Part shown: in pieces, positions 53,221-61,437 of the stretch
Numbering within the stretch: the stretch's first letter is position 1
How the letters are laid out: each line of letters opens with the position of its first letter
Origin: Sporolactobacillus sp. THM19-2
GTDB lineage: Bacteria > Bacillota > Bacilli > Bacillales > Sporolactobacillaceae
NCBI RefSeq assembly: GCF_004153195.1
Contig: NZ_SEMC01000004.1
Span: 1-64,000, forward strand
DNA: 64,000 bases
Reading direction: 5' to 3'
Program-made: the position numbers and the translations under genes
The notes under the pieces: model-generated
Seen by the model: only the letters and a program-made list of their open reading frames with translations
Database searches by the model: none
Told to the model about the DNA's origin: nothing

Positions 53221-54420
53221 AAGACCCAGGATCATGATTGCGGCAATCCCTCCGACTATATCTGCAAACCAGCCGGTAAACAGGAACCCCGCCGGAAGAA
53301 GTGCGAAGGAACCCAGCATATCCAGACTTGCGACCCGCCCAAATGCTTCAGGAGCAACCTGTTCTTGAAGACTGGTTTCCCAGATGAGCCCGAAAGTCAT
53401 CATTCCGAAGCCTTCAACAATCATCAAAACAATCAACAGCACTTCTGAGCTGGCGACAGGCATCAGAAGCAGGCAGAATCCGGAAAGGCCAACACCGGCG
53501 TAAGCGATGAAGCCGCGAAATCTCCATGTTTTCCTCATGCCGAAAATGAATGCTGCGATGGCAGCTCCGATTGCTTCTCCTGACATGACGATACCATATA
53601 CATATGGAGGATATTTTTCATGAATGTTGATCAGCCAGGGGATCAGAATAGCAATCACACCGGTTGTGAAAATATTAATCAGACTAAATGCGATAATGGT
53701 TACCCAAAGCCATGTTTGTTTTCTTATGACATCAATCCCTGCAAAGCATTCGCGGAAAAATGAAACCTTTTTTTCAGGCCGAACGTGTTTATACATTCTG
53801 CCTTCACGGGTTAAGAAAAGAAGACAGATGAACGAAATGAGAAAGGTGATTCCATCAATTCCAAATCCAACCGGGGCTGAAAGCATACCGATAATGAATC
53901 CGCCAACTGCAGGCCCCAGAAGACGCATGCCCTGAACGCTCAGCTGGTTCAGGGCGTTTGCAGAATTGCGTATTTCCGGTACAAACACAGTGGCCCGCAT
54001 GGCGGAGAAAGCAGGCTGGAAAAGACCGTCCATCAATCCAAAAATCACCGCAATGAAGGTCAGAAGATGAATCGTCAGCTGCCCGGCGAGCCCCAGTCCC
54101 ATAGTTGTAAAGGCAAGCAGACATCTGATGAAGTCTGCTGTCTGCATGAGCCGCGCACGATTCATACGATCAACAATCAGGCCGGCAAAGGGCAGGATGA
54201 TCACATTCGGCAACATATACGCCGTCATGATTAAACCCATGGTAACCGTTGACTGACTGAGTGAATAAACAAGGACAGGGAGAACGATACTTGTTATCGA
54301 AGAGCCTAAAACGGATAAGGTATTGCCAATCCATAACGCACGGAAAGCCCGCGAAACAAAAACAGGCTCAAGAAACTGAGGATATTTTCTTTTTGTACGA
54401 TTGATTTGGGATTCTGTCAT
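53161..54420 (-). CDS. MFS transporter (drug-efflux-like)
   Basis: 419 residues, about 12 membrane helices, of the DHA3-type branch (similar to macrolide or enterobactin exporters). Motif-A-like VDRMNRARLMQTADFIR is in the loop after helix 2, and APVGFGIDGITFLIS in the middle. ATG 54420 is used since MTESQINRTKRKYP is the family-like start; longer upstream codons are hydrophobic and lie in the promoter region. The ribosome site is weak. A perfect 13-base palindrome lies just upstream. Confidence 0.87.
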   Translation of the reverse strand: MTESQINRTKRKYPQFLEPVFVSRAFRALWIGNTLSVLGSSITSIVLPVLVYSLSQSTVTMGLIMTAYMLPNVIILPFAGLIVDRMNRARLMQTADFIRCLLAFTTMGLGLAGQLTIHLLTFIAVIFGLMDGLFQPAFSAMRATVFVPEIRNSANALNQLSVQGMRLLGPAVGGFIIGMLSAPVGFGIDGITFLISFICLLFLTREGRMYKHVRPEKKVSFFRECFAGIDVIRKQTWLWVTIIAFSLINIFTTGVIAILIPWLINIHEKYPPYVYGIVMSGEAIGAAIAAFIFGMRKTWRFRGFIAYAGVGLSGFCLLLMPVASSEVLLIVLMIVEGFGMMTFGLIWETSLQEQVAPEAFGRVASLDMLGSFALLPAGFLFTGWFADIVGGIAAIMILGLSVVIAVFLILFVPGIRKFD

Positions 54421-54430
54421 TTGATCAACC

Positions 54431-54443
54431 CACTTTGAAAGTG
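54431..54443. promoter_or_regulatory. Palindrome upstream of the MFS gene
   Basis: CACTTTGAAAGTG, a perfect 6+1+6 palindrome 10 bases before the MFS start; it could be an operator. No regulator gene is adjacent. Confidence 0.3.
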
Positions 54444-54501
54444 ACAAATTTACGATACATGAATAAACTATAAACGTTTTTCTTCCATTCGTCATCGGAA
54501 T

Positions 54502-54516
54502 TGCGAACTTTATTAT
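54502..54516 (+). promoter_or_regulatory. Shared TGCGAAC motif upstream of nudF
   Basis: TGCGAACTTTATTAT differs from the copies at 16625 and 50426 only in the two bases after GAAC. Probably carries a -10-like TATTAT. Confidence 0.35.
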
Positions 54517-54581
54517 GATAACGGACCGGAAGAGAAAGTATGATGTATGATAAAATGGAGAAAAAAGAAAGCTGTGATCAT

Positions 54582-55139
54582 ATGTCAGACCGACTGACGG
54601 AACAGAAGACAGACTCAAAAGAACTATTCAGGGGGGAAATTGTCCACTTGTTTTTGGACACGGTGGCACTACCTGATGGTCGAAGTGCAACAAGGGAAGT
54701 CGTGAAACATCCGGGAGCAGTCGCGATCATTGCTGTAAATGATCAGGGGAAACTTCTGCTGGTCCGGCAGTATCGCTATCCTCTTGACGGGATCATTTAT
54801 GAAATTCCGGCCGGGAAGCTCGAGCCTGGAGAAAATCCTGATCATTCAGCACACCGGGAACTTGAAGAAGAGACCGGTTATCAGTGCACGCAGCTCGAGA
54901 AAGTAGCGTCTTTTTATTCGTCCCCCGGTTTTTCTGATGAGCTGCTTCATATCTATTTTACAGACACTCTGACCCCAGGGAGACAGCATCTGGATGATGA
55001 TGAATTTCTTGAGGTCTGTGCGGTCAGTCTGGAAGAAGCAGAAAGAATGGTTGTAGAGCATCAGATCGCGGATGCCAAGTCTGTCTATGCGGTTCAATAT
55101 CTGCGTCTTCTTGCACTGCAGGGGAGAAAATTGAAATAA
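54582..55139 (+). CDS. nudF: ADP-ribose pyrophosphatase (nudix)
   Basis: 185 residues. Nudix box GKLEPGENPDHSAHRELEEETGY is complete, with the ADP-ribose pyrophosphatase pattern (Pro 16 residues after the box, SSPGFSDE). It hydrolyses ADP-ribose to AMP and ribose 5-phosphate. The ATG at 54582 (MSDRLTEQK) aligns with the N terminus of B. subtilis NudF; earlier in-frame ATG codons (54540, 54555) would add unlike sequence. In B. subtilis nudF also precedes spoIIM and fur. Confidence 0.92.
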   Translation: MSDRLTEQKTDSKELFRGEIVHLFLDTVALPDGRSATREVVKHPGAVAIIAVNDQGKLLLVRQYRYPLDGIIYEIPAGKLEPGENPDHSAHRELEEETGYQCTQLEKVASFYSSPGFSDELLHIYFTDTLTPGRQHLDDDEFLEVCAVSLEEAERMVVEHQIADAKSVYAVQYLRLLALQGRKLK

Positions 55140-55178
55140 ATATCCTATCATACACATCTGATTGAAAGCCGGATTCTG

Positions 55179-55206
55179 TCATAACTTCCTTTGAAGTTCA
55201 TAGATT
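55179..55206 (+). promoter_or_regulatory. SigE-like promoter of spoIIM
   Basis: TCATAAC (55179-55185), 13 bases, CATAGATT (55199-55206) resembles the SigE pattern KMATATT-N13/14-CATACANT; spoIIM is SigE-controlled in B. subtilis. The -10 deviates at one conserved position. Confidence 0.5.
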
Positions 55207-55251
55207 AATTAATAGATTTAATCTCAGAGGATGATGACAGGGGGCGGTCCG

Positions 55252-55896
55252 ATGCTCGGGGAAATAGCGGGGATCAGAATCAGAGACATCGTAACGGGAC
55301 ACATCAGAAATTATTTATCGCTTTATACATTTGTAATCGCACTGTTTCTTATGGGTATTGTTTTTGGATCCATAATCGTCAACAGTCTCCCATTTGAATC
55401 GAGAAATGATTTGTTTAATTATCTGGAGCAGTTCTTTGGTGAACTGGCAAAGGGGCAAATTGCTGATTCGCATGTGTTATTCCGTGAAAGCCTGCTAAAT
55501 GATCTGCAGTATTCAGGATTGATCTGGGTGCTCGGATTATCAGTTATCGGATTACCGATTATTTTTATTCTCATTTTCATAAAGGGTATGGTTCTTGGGT
55601 TCACCGTTGGCTTCCTGGTCGGTCAGATGGGTTTACAAGGCTTTATGGCTGCTGCCGTCAGCGTCTTTCCGCAGAATCTGCTGATGATTCCTGTGGATTT
55701 ATTTCTTTCCGTTGTTGCTGTTGTCTGTTCCCTGAAGATGATCAGGCAACTGCTCATGCGAACCCGCAGGGAGCCGCTCCTCCCCCAGTTCATATCTTAT
55801 GCACTGATCTTATTGATCTGCGCCTGTTTTACGGTCATTGCGAGTGGATATGAAGCCTATATCTCACCAACACTGATTGGTCTGTTTGTTTCCTGA
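55252..55896 (+). CDS. spoIIM: Stage II sporulation protein M
   Basis: 214-residue membrane protein with five helices, needed together with SpoIID and SpoIIP for septal peptidoglycan thinning and engulfment. The DUF95 pattern YLSLYTFVIALFLMGIVFGS, then SLLNDLQYSGLIWVLGLSVIG, and the C-terminal ISPTLIGLF support it. ATG 55252 is 7 bases after GGGGG. Located between nudF and fur as in B. subtilis. Confidence 0.9.
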   Translation: MLGEIAGIRIRDIVTGHIRNYLSLYTFVIALFLMGIVFGSIIVNSLPFESRNDLFNYLEQFFGELAKGQIADSHVLFRESLLNDLQYSGLIWVLGLSVIGLPIIFILIFIKGMVLGFTVGFLVGQMGLQGFMAAAVSVFPQNLLMIPVDLFLSVVAVVCSLKMIRQLLMRTRREPLLPQFISYALILLICACFTVIASGYEAYISPTLIGLFVS

Positions 55897-55974
55897 CGAA
55901 TAGATCATACAGGGGATCCACATTTAAATAACAGAAGATCGAGAATTTAAAATAAAATAATTACAAGGTAAAAA

Positions 55975-55989
55975 TGATTATACTTATCA
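55975..55989. promoter_or_regulatory. Fur box upstream of fur
   Basis: TGATTATACTTATCA matches the 7-1-7 Fur motif TGATAATNATTATCA at 12 of 14 fixed positions. It abuts the -35 and suggests autoregulation (in B. subtilis fur is under PerR; the PerR motif fits worse here). Confidence 0.6.
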
Positions 55990-56018
55990 TTGACAACATT
56001 ACTGCGCGGGGGTATAAT
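55990..56018 (+). promoter_or_regulatory. SigA promoter of fur
   Basis: A perfect pair TTGACA (55990-55995) and TATAAT (56013-56018), 17 bases apart. Confidence 0.93.
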
Positions 56019-56089
56019 TTTCAATGAACAGAACATTGAAATAAGAAATAGCTTGTTATGACAAATGATATCCTGCGGGAGGTGTCTGA

Positions 56090-56590
56090 ATGAAAGCCAG
56101 GATGAACCGGATTAAAAAGCAGCTGCATGCACAGAAATATAAACTGACACCTCAACGTGAAGCAACAGTGAGTGTTTTACTTGAGAATGAACAGGATCAT
56201 CTGAGTGCAGAAGATGTTTACCTGCTTGTCAAAGAAAAGGCACCGGAAATTGGGCTTGCAACCGTTTATCGGACACTTGAATTGCTTTCGGAATTGAAAG
56301 TTGTTGACAAGATTAATTTTGGTGACGGCGTTTCACGCTATGACCTGAGAAAAGAAGGAGCTAATCATTTTCATCATCATCTTGTCTGCATTGAATGCGG
56401 GGCAGTTGATGAGATTCAGGAGGACCTTCTGGGTGATGTAGAAAATATCGTGGAACGCAAATGGCATTTTAAAGTAAAAGATCACCGTCTGACTTTCCAT
56501 GGTATCTGTCATCGCTGCCAGGAAAGGCATGAAGAAGAAGAACGAAAACTTCGGGAACAGGTATTGGAAGAAGAAACTGAAAAAGTCTAA
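56090..56590 (+). CDS. fur: Ferric uptake regulator Fur
   Basis: 166 residues. Winged helix N-terminal domain (KLTPQREATVSVLL...GLATVYRTLELLSELKVV), then the metal-binding domain with HFHHHLVCIECGAVDEIQ and a second CxxC (CHRCQ). Both CxxC pairs for the structural zinc are present. Slightly longer than the usual 145-150 residues because of an acidic tail (EEEERKLREQVLEEETEKV). ATG 56090 follows GGGAGGTG. Likely represses feoAB in iron-replete cells; PerR or Zur identity is less likely. Confidence 0.93.
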   Translation: MKARMNRIKKQLHAQKYKLTPQREATVSVLLENEQDHLSAEDVYLLVKEKAPEIGLATVYRTLELLSELKVVDKINFGDGVSRYDLRKEGANHFHHHLVCIECGAVDEIQEDLLGDVENIVERKWHFKVKDHRLTFHGICHRCQERHEEEERKLREQVLEEETEKV

Positions 56591-57008
56591 TATTGATTGG
56601 GCGCAAATCACGTGCCTCCAGGCATGGGATGGATAGCCCTGGTGATGACGCCTGATGGCGTTTTTTTTTCGTTTCATTTTTGGTCATTACTGCCTTTTTA
56701 ATCATTCCCGGTGTACTCATGGAGTAGTCTGAAGATCAAAATCATTCTTTAGAACATAGCAGAGACTCCTTTTAAGAAGGTGGTATACCGCTACGAAAAA
56801 AATGTTCAGAAAAGCAAAGACTCTGGCGCCGCCTGCAACAACGGCAGGTCTTTCTTTAATTTACAGGCTTTTCCGAAAGACAAAGAACAGGTAAAATATC
56901 AGTTAGACAGTATCTCCCAGGTTGTCACAACGTATGAATGCATGTCCCCGTCGCATATCATTTACAGGGCATCTAAAATACATGATATGTAATGAGGAGT
57001 GGATCCTA
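56591..57008. other. 418-base gap between fur and yqzK
   Basis: A terminator is at 56647-56669. From 56777 to 56791 AAGGTGGTATACCGC resembles the T-box element (AAGGGTGGTACCGCG) with an inserted TA; no stem I or specifier is visible. A 70-codon frame from GTG 56780 to 56992 covers this region but has no spaced ribosome site. No clear promoter for yqzK-xerD; TTTACA at 56962 is a candidate -35. Confidence 0.5.
56647..56669 (+). terminator. fur terminator
   Basis: ACGCC TGAT GGCGT followed by T8. Confidence 0.8.
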
Positions 57009-57263
57009 TTGAGAACAAGGTTAAAGCTGATTTATGATGCGTCCCGCCTGTTTCTGCTCTTTATTCTGCTGACAACAGTCTTCTATTTCGGTATGAGCTG
57101 GATTGATCGATATCAGAACCATTTGCATCGTTATGATGAACCTGGATCAGGTGCTGTAGATGTTGCGGCCGGGCGGACGGGAGAAAGTGTAGCGTATTTA
57201 CCGACATTTCATGCTGATGATCCCATCAATCGTATACTCTATTTTCTGAGAGAGGGGGAATGA
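57009..57263 (+). CDS. yqzK: YqzK-like DUF4227 protein
   Basis: 84 residues: one N-terminal membrane helix (about 12-34, SRLFLLFILLTTVFYFGMSWI), then a soluble tail with HRYDEPGSGAVDV, matching the B. subtilis YqzK/DUF4227 protein that also lies between fur and xerD. Function unknown. The start is TTG 57009 (MRTRLKLIYDA) 9 bases after GAGGAG; the longer frame begins inside non-coding sequence. The stop is a few bases before the xerD start. Confidence 0.8.
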   Translation: MRTRLKLIYDASRLFLLFILLTTVFYFGMSWIDRYQNHLHRYDEPGSGAVDVAAGRTGESVAYLPTFHADDPINRILYFLREGE

Positions 57264-57267
57264 TCCC

Positions 57268-58158
57268 TTGCTGAAAGAAGCCAATGAATATCTGGAAGCC
57301 CTGCGACAGGAACGTCGGTTAACAGATAATACCCTTTCAGCCTATCAACGGGATTTAAAACAATATGTTGATTTTTTGACCCGGGAAGTGCATTGTTCAG
57401 CATGGGCTGATGTTTCAGAAGTATCAGTGATGAAATATTTTTACTGGCTTCGTGACAGACATCGTGCTTCGGCGACGGTGGCACGCAAGGCATCTGCGGT
57501 ACGAGGCCTGCATCGCTATTTGTACCGGTATAAAAAGGCGGATACAGATCCGGCCTATGCGATTGTCCTGCCCGGTGTTGAGCGGACACCTCCGGAAATC
57601 CTTTCTGATGAGGAAGTTGATCGGCTTCTTTCAGCCCCTGATTCAGACACTGGCTCAGGAAAAAGAGACCAGGCCATGCTGGAATTACTCTATGCCACCG
57701 GAATTCGCGCATCTGAACTGATCAATCTGAATCTGTCCGATCTGAATCTGCAGCTTGGTTTTGTCCGCTGTAAGGGGATCAGAGGGAACGAGCGGGTGAT
57801 ACCGCTGGGGCAATCTGCAAAACACGCGCTGCATATTTATTTAAACGATGTCCGTAAAGCGCAGGAGGACAGGCTGGAAAATTCCCCGCTCTTTCTTAAT
57901 AACCGTCATCATCGACTGACAAGACAGGGAGTCTGGAAAATTCTGAAAAATTATGGCTCTCTGACAGGTATTGGTTCAACCTTATCTCCGGAAACGCTCA
58001 GAAATACGCTAACCGCACGGATGCTGGAGAACGGCGCGGATATGGCTTCTGTAGATGAAATAATGGGAAGAGAGCATTCACTGGCATTAAACAGATATCC
58101 GAGGCGCAGCAACAGTCGTTTACGGGATGTTTATGTTCGCTTTCATCCCAGAAGATAA
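57268..58158 (+). CDS. xerD: XerD-type tyrosine recombinase with altered active site
   Basis: 296 residues, TTG start 9 bases after AGGGGG. The SAM-like N-terminal domain and catalytic fold are intact, and it aligns end to end with B. subtilis XerD including the C-terminal FHPRR. First active-site Arg is present (ATGIRASEL). The catalytic block SPHTLRHSFATH reads SPETLRNTLTAR, so the first His is Glu while the Arg remains, and LGH reads MGR, so the second His is Arg. The Tyr (NRYPRR) remains at the nucleophile position. The lysine hairpin GKGNKER reads KGIRGNER. Recombination is doubtful; DNA binding or the SMC-unloading role described for XerD could remain. Confidence 0.9.
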   Translation: MLKEANEYLEALRQERRLTDNTLSAYQRDLKQYVDFLTREVHCSAWADVSEVSVMKYFYWLRDRHRASATVARKASAVRGLHRYLYRYKKADTDPAYAIVLPGVERTPPEILSDEEVDRLLSAPDSDTGSGKRDQAMLELLYATGIRASELINLNLSDLNLQLGFVRCKGIRGNERVIPLGQSAKHALHIYLNDVRKAQEDRLENSPLFLNNRHHRLTRQGVWKILKNYGSLTGIGSTLSPETLRNTLTARMLENGADMASVDEIMGREHSLALNRYPRRSNSRLRDVYVRFHPRR

Positions 58159-58182
58159 TAAAAAATGATCGGAGGAACAGAC

Positions 58183-58992
58183 ATGCAGGAGATTACGGAA
58201 GTCGTCAGTCAAATGAGAAAAAGAACATCAAAAGAGCCAAAAATTGGTCTGATTCTCGGTTCAGGCCTTGGTGATCTTGCTGATGAAATTCAAGATGCCG
58301 ATTACATACCTTACCATGCACTTCCCTATTTCCCCGAACCCACCGTAAAAGGACATGTCGGACGATTTGTCGTTGGAACCCTTGAAGGTAAAGAAGTGGT
58401 TGCCATGCAAGGCAGATACCATCATTATGAGGGCTATTCCCTGAGACAGGTTGCTTTTCCGGTAGACGTCATGAAAGCACTGGGCATCCATTATCTGATT
58501 GTGACTAACGCAGCCGGCGGGATTAACACAAGCTTTTCGCCTGGAGATCTGATGCTCATTCAGGATCATATTAATATGCTTGGCGGGAGTCCATTAATTG
58601 GCCCTGATGATGAAACATCAGGGCCGCGTTTTCCCGATATGTCGTCCGCTTATGACCGGAAACTGATTGAACTTGCTGAGGAAAAGGCAGATCAGCTTGA
58701 TGTGGCTGTGAAAAAAGGGGTCTACCTGGCAACGCCTGGTCCGCAGTACGAAACACCTGCTGAAATTCGAATGATGCGTGTTATGGGGGCCGATGCGGTG
58801 GGCATGTCCACCGTCCCGGAAGTTATTGAAGCCGCTCATGCGGGATTACAGGTTCTGGGTATCTCATGCATTACCAATATGGCAAGTGGTATTCTGGATC
58901 AGCCGCTTTCGCATGCCGAAGTGATTGAAACAGCGAATAAAGTAAAAGACCACTTTATACAACTTGTGCAGGCAGTTGTGAAAAATATCTGA
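58183..58992 (+). CDS. punA: Purine-nucleoside phosphorylase, trimeric type
   Basis: 269 residues. Trimeric PNP fold: ILGSGLGDLAD, MQGRYHHYEGYS, VTNAAGGINTSFSPGDL, and the C-terminal substrate site AVGMSTVPEVIEAAHAG. It splits guanosine/inosine nucleosides. ATG 58183 follows GGAGGAA. In B. subtilis drm (phosphopentomutase) precedes it; here drm is absent and xerD is directly upstream. A strong terminator follows. Confidence 0.94.
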   Translation: MQEITEVVSQMRKRTSKEPKIGLILGSGLGDLADEIQDADYIPYHALPYFPEPTVKGHVGRFVVGTLEGKEVVAMQGRYHHYEGYSLRQVAFPVDVMKALGIHYLIVTNAAGGINTSFSPGDLMLIQDHINMLGGSPLIGPDDETSGPRFPDMSSAYDRKLIELAEEKADQLDVAVKKGVYLATPGPQYETPAEIRMMRVMGADAVGMSTVPEVIEAAHAGLQVLGISCITNMASGILDQPLSHAEVIETANKVKDHFIQLVQAVVKNI

Positions 58993-59012
58993 CTTTTCTC
59001 TGTGAGACAGAA

Positions 59013-59051
59013 GGGCCGGGAACAAATCTATTCGTTCCCGGCCCTTTTTTT
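59013..59051 (+). terminator. punA terminator
   Basis: GGGCCGGGAAC, loop AAATCTATTC, GTTCCCGGCCC and T7. Confidence 0.95.
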
Positions 59052-59255
59052 GTACGAAAAAAGAGAGAATAAGAAAAAAACTGCCGGTCGATGTGAACTC
59101 CAAAAGTCGGCCCGTTTCTCTTCATATTAAATGAAAGCCCTTGCAATAATTGCTGCTGTTGTCTTTTCTACCGTTTTAAGATTGAAAGGGTAGAATGATT
59201 TAAGCCTTGTACCTTCTGAGGGAGAAATATGTCCTTTTTTTATCTTCGTTCAGCC

Positions 59256-59284
59256 GTATAAAACAGTGGATACTGGAAAGAATG
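59256..59284 (+). promoter_or_regulatory. SigF-like promoter of dacF
   Basis: GTATA (59256-59260), 14 bases, GGAAAGAATG (59275-59284). The -10 fits GGNRANANTW except the last base; the spacing is shorter than the usual 16. The TSS would lie about 25 bases before the dacF ATG. Confidence 0.4.
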
Positions 59285-59313
59285 CAAATGATGATTACGA
59301 GGAGGTAGGGTTC

Positions 59314-60486
59314 ATGAAGCAATTTTATGCCTGGCTTATTTGCAGTGTACTCGTTTTTTCTGCTGTTGCTCCTGCGTCTTCCGTTTCAGCGGAAAATACA
59401 AAGGAAGTAGATACAAAGAAGAGCGGGGCAAAATCGGCTATTGTCATAGAGCAGGAAACAGGCAGGGTACTTTATCAGAAAAACGCGGATAAAGAACTGC
59501 CGCCTGCAAGTATGACCAAGGTCATGACATTATTGCTGATTTTCAAAGCACTCAGTAAACACCAGATTTCTTTAAATGAAAAAGTTAATGTCAGTGAACA
59601 TGCTGCCTCGATGGGCGGATCACAAGTCTTTCTGGAGCCCGGAGAAACGATGACCGTAGACGAAATGCTGCGTGCGATTGCCATTGCCTCAGGTAATGAT
59701 GCATCGGTAGCTATGGCTGAGCATGTAAGTGGCACTGAAGAGGCTTTTGTCCGTCATATGAATCGGGAGGCGAAAAGGCTTGGCTTGAAACATACAAGGT
59801 TCCAGAATACCACCGGGCTTCCTGTCGGGAATCATTTTACAACGGCACGGGACATGGCGATTATGGCGCGTGAACTTGCACAATATGAACAGGTCTTTGG
59901 ATACACTTCGAAGTACGAGGACTACCTGAGGGAGGACACGGACAAGAGGTTCTGGCTGGTGAACACCAATAAACTCATTAAAACCTATCCAGGTGCAGAC
60001 GGATTGAAAACCGGGTACACCAATGAAGCAAAGTATTGTCTGACGGCAACGGCAAAGCGGAATGGCATGAGAGTGATTGCCGTTGTCATGGGTGCGGGTT
60101 CACCTAAAGAAAGAAATAAAGAAATTGCCGGCCTGATGGATCAGGCTTTTGCACGGTACAGCACGCAGAAATTGCTTGAAAAAAATAACACCGTAGCAGT
60201 TGCACATGTCAATAAAGGGAATCCGGGAAAGATTGATGTTGTAACAGGCAGGCCGGTGATCCTGCTCTTGAAAAAAGGCGAATCCATAAAAGGCTTTAAA
60301 AAGCAGACACAAATTAAGAAAGATCTGCAGGCACCGATCAAAGCAGGGACCGTGATTGGGTATTACACCATCAGCAGTAAAGGAAAAACGATCTCACGTA
60401 CACCTCTCGTTGTTAAAGAAAATATCAAACGCGCCTCATGGTGGCAGTTATTTAAGAGAAGTGCCGGGTCTATTCTGGCACACTGA
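59314..60486 (+). CDS. dacF: D-alanyl-D-alanine carboxypeptidase DacF
   Basis: A low-molecular-weight penicillin-binding protein that trims peptidoglycan pentapeptides, active in the forespore in B. subtilis. A signal peptide (MKQFYAWLICSVLVFSAVAP) is present, then SxxK in SMTK near residue 68, SxN in IASGNDAS and KTG in LKTGYTN. 390 residues. A C-terminal beta domain follows; the end is amphipathic (WWQLFKRSAGSILAH), which anchors the protein. ATG 59314 follows GGAGGTAGGG; the longer frame crosses the promoter. Confidence 0.93.
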   Translation: MKQFYAWLICSVLVFSAVAPASSVSAENTKEVDTKKSGAKSAIVIEQETGRVLYQKNADKELPPASMTKVMTLLLIFKALSKHQISLNEKVNVSEHAASMGGSQVFLEPGETMTVDEMLRAIAIASGNDASVAMAEHVSGTEEAFVRHMNREAKRLGLKHTRFQNTTGLPVGNHFTTARDMAIMARELAQYEQVFGYTSKYEDYLREDTDKRFWLVNTNKLIKTYPGADGLKTGYTNEAKYCLTATAKRNGMRVIAVVMGAGSPKERNKEIAGLMDQAFARYSTQKLLEKNNTVAVAHVNKGNPGKIDVVTGRPVILLLKKGESIKGFKKQTQIKKDLQAPIKAGTVIGYYTISSKGKTISRTPLVVKENIKRASWWQLFKRSAGSILAH

Positions 60487-60514
60487 TTTAATGGATGGCT
60501 GATCAGTCCGTATT

Positions 60515-60574
60515 TTGCCGAATGGACACTAGTTATGTCAGTGTGAAGGAATCACTACATTCTGCATAGAAAAG
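60515..60574 (+). promoter_or_regulatory. SigH-like promoter and Spo0A box of spoIIA
   Basis: GAAGGAATC (60545-60553), 12 bases, ATAGAAAAG (60566-60574) fits the SigH pattern RNAGGAWWW-N11/12-RNNGAATWW with few deviations. TTGCCGAA (60515-60522) matches the Spo0A box TGNCGAA and lies about 22 bases before the -35. In B. subtilis spoIIA is controlled by exactly this pair. Confidence 0.65.
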
Positions 60575-60632
60575 TGTATTTAAATAGAATCACGTCTTTT
60601 CAGTACAGAAATGAGAGAGGGGAAATCATCAC

Positions 60633-60983
60633 ATGGCTTTAAAAACCAATTTAGAAGTTAAATTCGGTGTCCTCTGTATCCGGCTGGAGGGAGAACTTGA
60701 TCATCATACAGCTGATGATCTTCGTAATCAGGTGAACAGGATAATGGATGAAGAGCCGGTTCATCATATTCTTCTGAATCTCGGGAAACTGGAATTTATG
60801 GACAGTTCAGGACTTGGGGTGATACTTGGCCGATATAAAAAAATTGCCGGACTTGGAGGAGAAATGGTCGTCTGCTCCATTTCCCCGACAGTTCGCAGAC
60901 TATTTGAACTGAGTGGTATGTTCAAAATCATCCGGCTTGAGACAGATGAACAATATGCACTTCATTCCCTGGGGGTGGCCTAA
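60633..60983 (+). CDS. spoIIAA: Anti-sigma F factor antagonist SpoIIAA
   Basis: 116-residue STAS-domain protein. The phosphorylatable serine lies in [16 protein letters not shown] near residue 57. Dephosphorylated SpoIIAA displaces SigF from SpoIIAB in the forespore. ATG 60633 is preceded by GAGAGGGGAAA. Followed immediately by spoIIAB; operon under a SigH/Spo0A-type promoter. Confidence 0.95.
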   Translation: MALKTNLEVKFGVLCIRLEGELDHHTADDLRNQVNRIMDEEPVHHILLNLGKLEFMDSSGLGVILGRYKKIAGLGGEMVVCSISPTVRRLFELSGMFKIIRLETDEQYALHSLGVA

Positions 60984-60984
60984 A

Positions 60985-61425
60985 ATGACAAATAAGATGA
61001 CGCTGACCTTTTCCGCAATAAGCAGTAATGAATCATTTGCCCGTGTAACCGTTGCATCTTTTGTCGCCCAGCTGGATCCCACTTTAGAAGAACTGACTGA
61101 AATTAAGACGGTGGTTTCAGAAGCTGTAACCAACTGCATTATTCACGGATACGGAAACACCGGTAAGGGTATCGTCCGTGTCTGCGCTGAGCTGGATCAT
61201 GGCGCGCTCAGTCTCAGTATTCATGACGACGGGGCAGGGATTCAGGATATTGAGCAGGCGCGTCAGCCATTGTTTACGACGAAACCCGAGCTTGAAAGAT
61301 CCGGTATGGGTTTTACGATTATGGAAAACTTTATGGATCACGTGACTATCGAATCCGTGCAGGGAAAGGGTACGACGATTTTCATGACTAAGGCGATAAC
61401 CCATAACAAGGCAGTATGCAAGTAG
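60985..61425 (+). CDS. spoIIAB: Anti-sigma F factor and kinase SpoIIAB
   Basis: 146 residues, a GHKL serine kinase: N box [12 protein letters not shown]1 DDGAGI, and a lid/G2 [10 protein letters not shown]. It binds SigF and phosphorylates SpoIIAA. The ATG at 60985 is 6 bases after GGGGGTGG; the start is one base past the spoIIAA stop. The longer frame in this reading overlaps spoIIAA. Confidence 0.95.
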   Translation: MTNKMTLTFSAISSNESFARVTVASFVAQLDPTLEELTEIKTVVSEAVTNCIIHGYGNTGKGIVRVCAELDHGALSLSIHDDGAGIQDIEQARQPLFTTKPELERSGMGFTIMENFMDHVTIESVQGKGTTIFMTKAITHNKAVCK

Positions 61426-61437
61426 GGAGACATGCAC

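Noticed and set aside
56780-56992. 70-codon frame between fur and yqzK
   Set aside because: GTG start with no spaced ribosome site; product has no recognisable family and overlaps the T-box look-alike.
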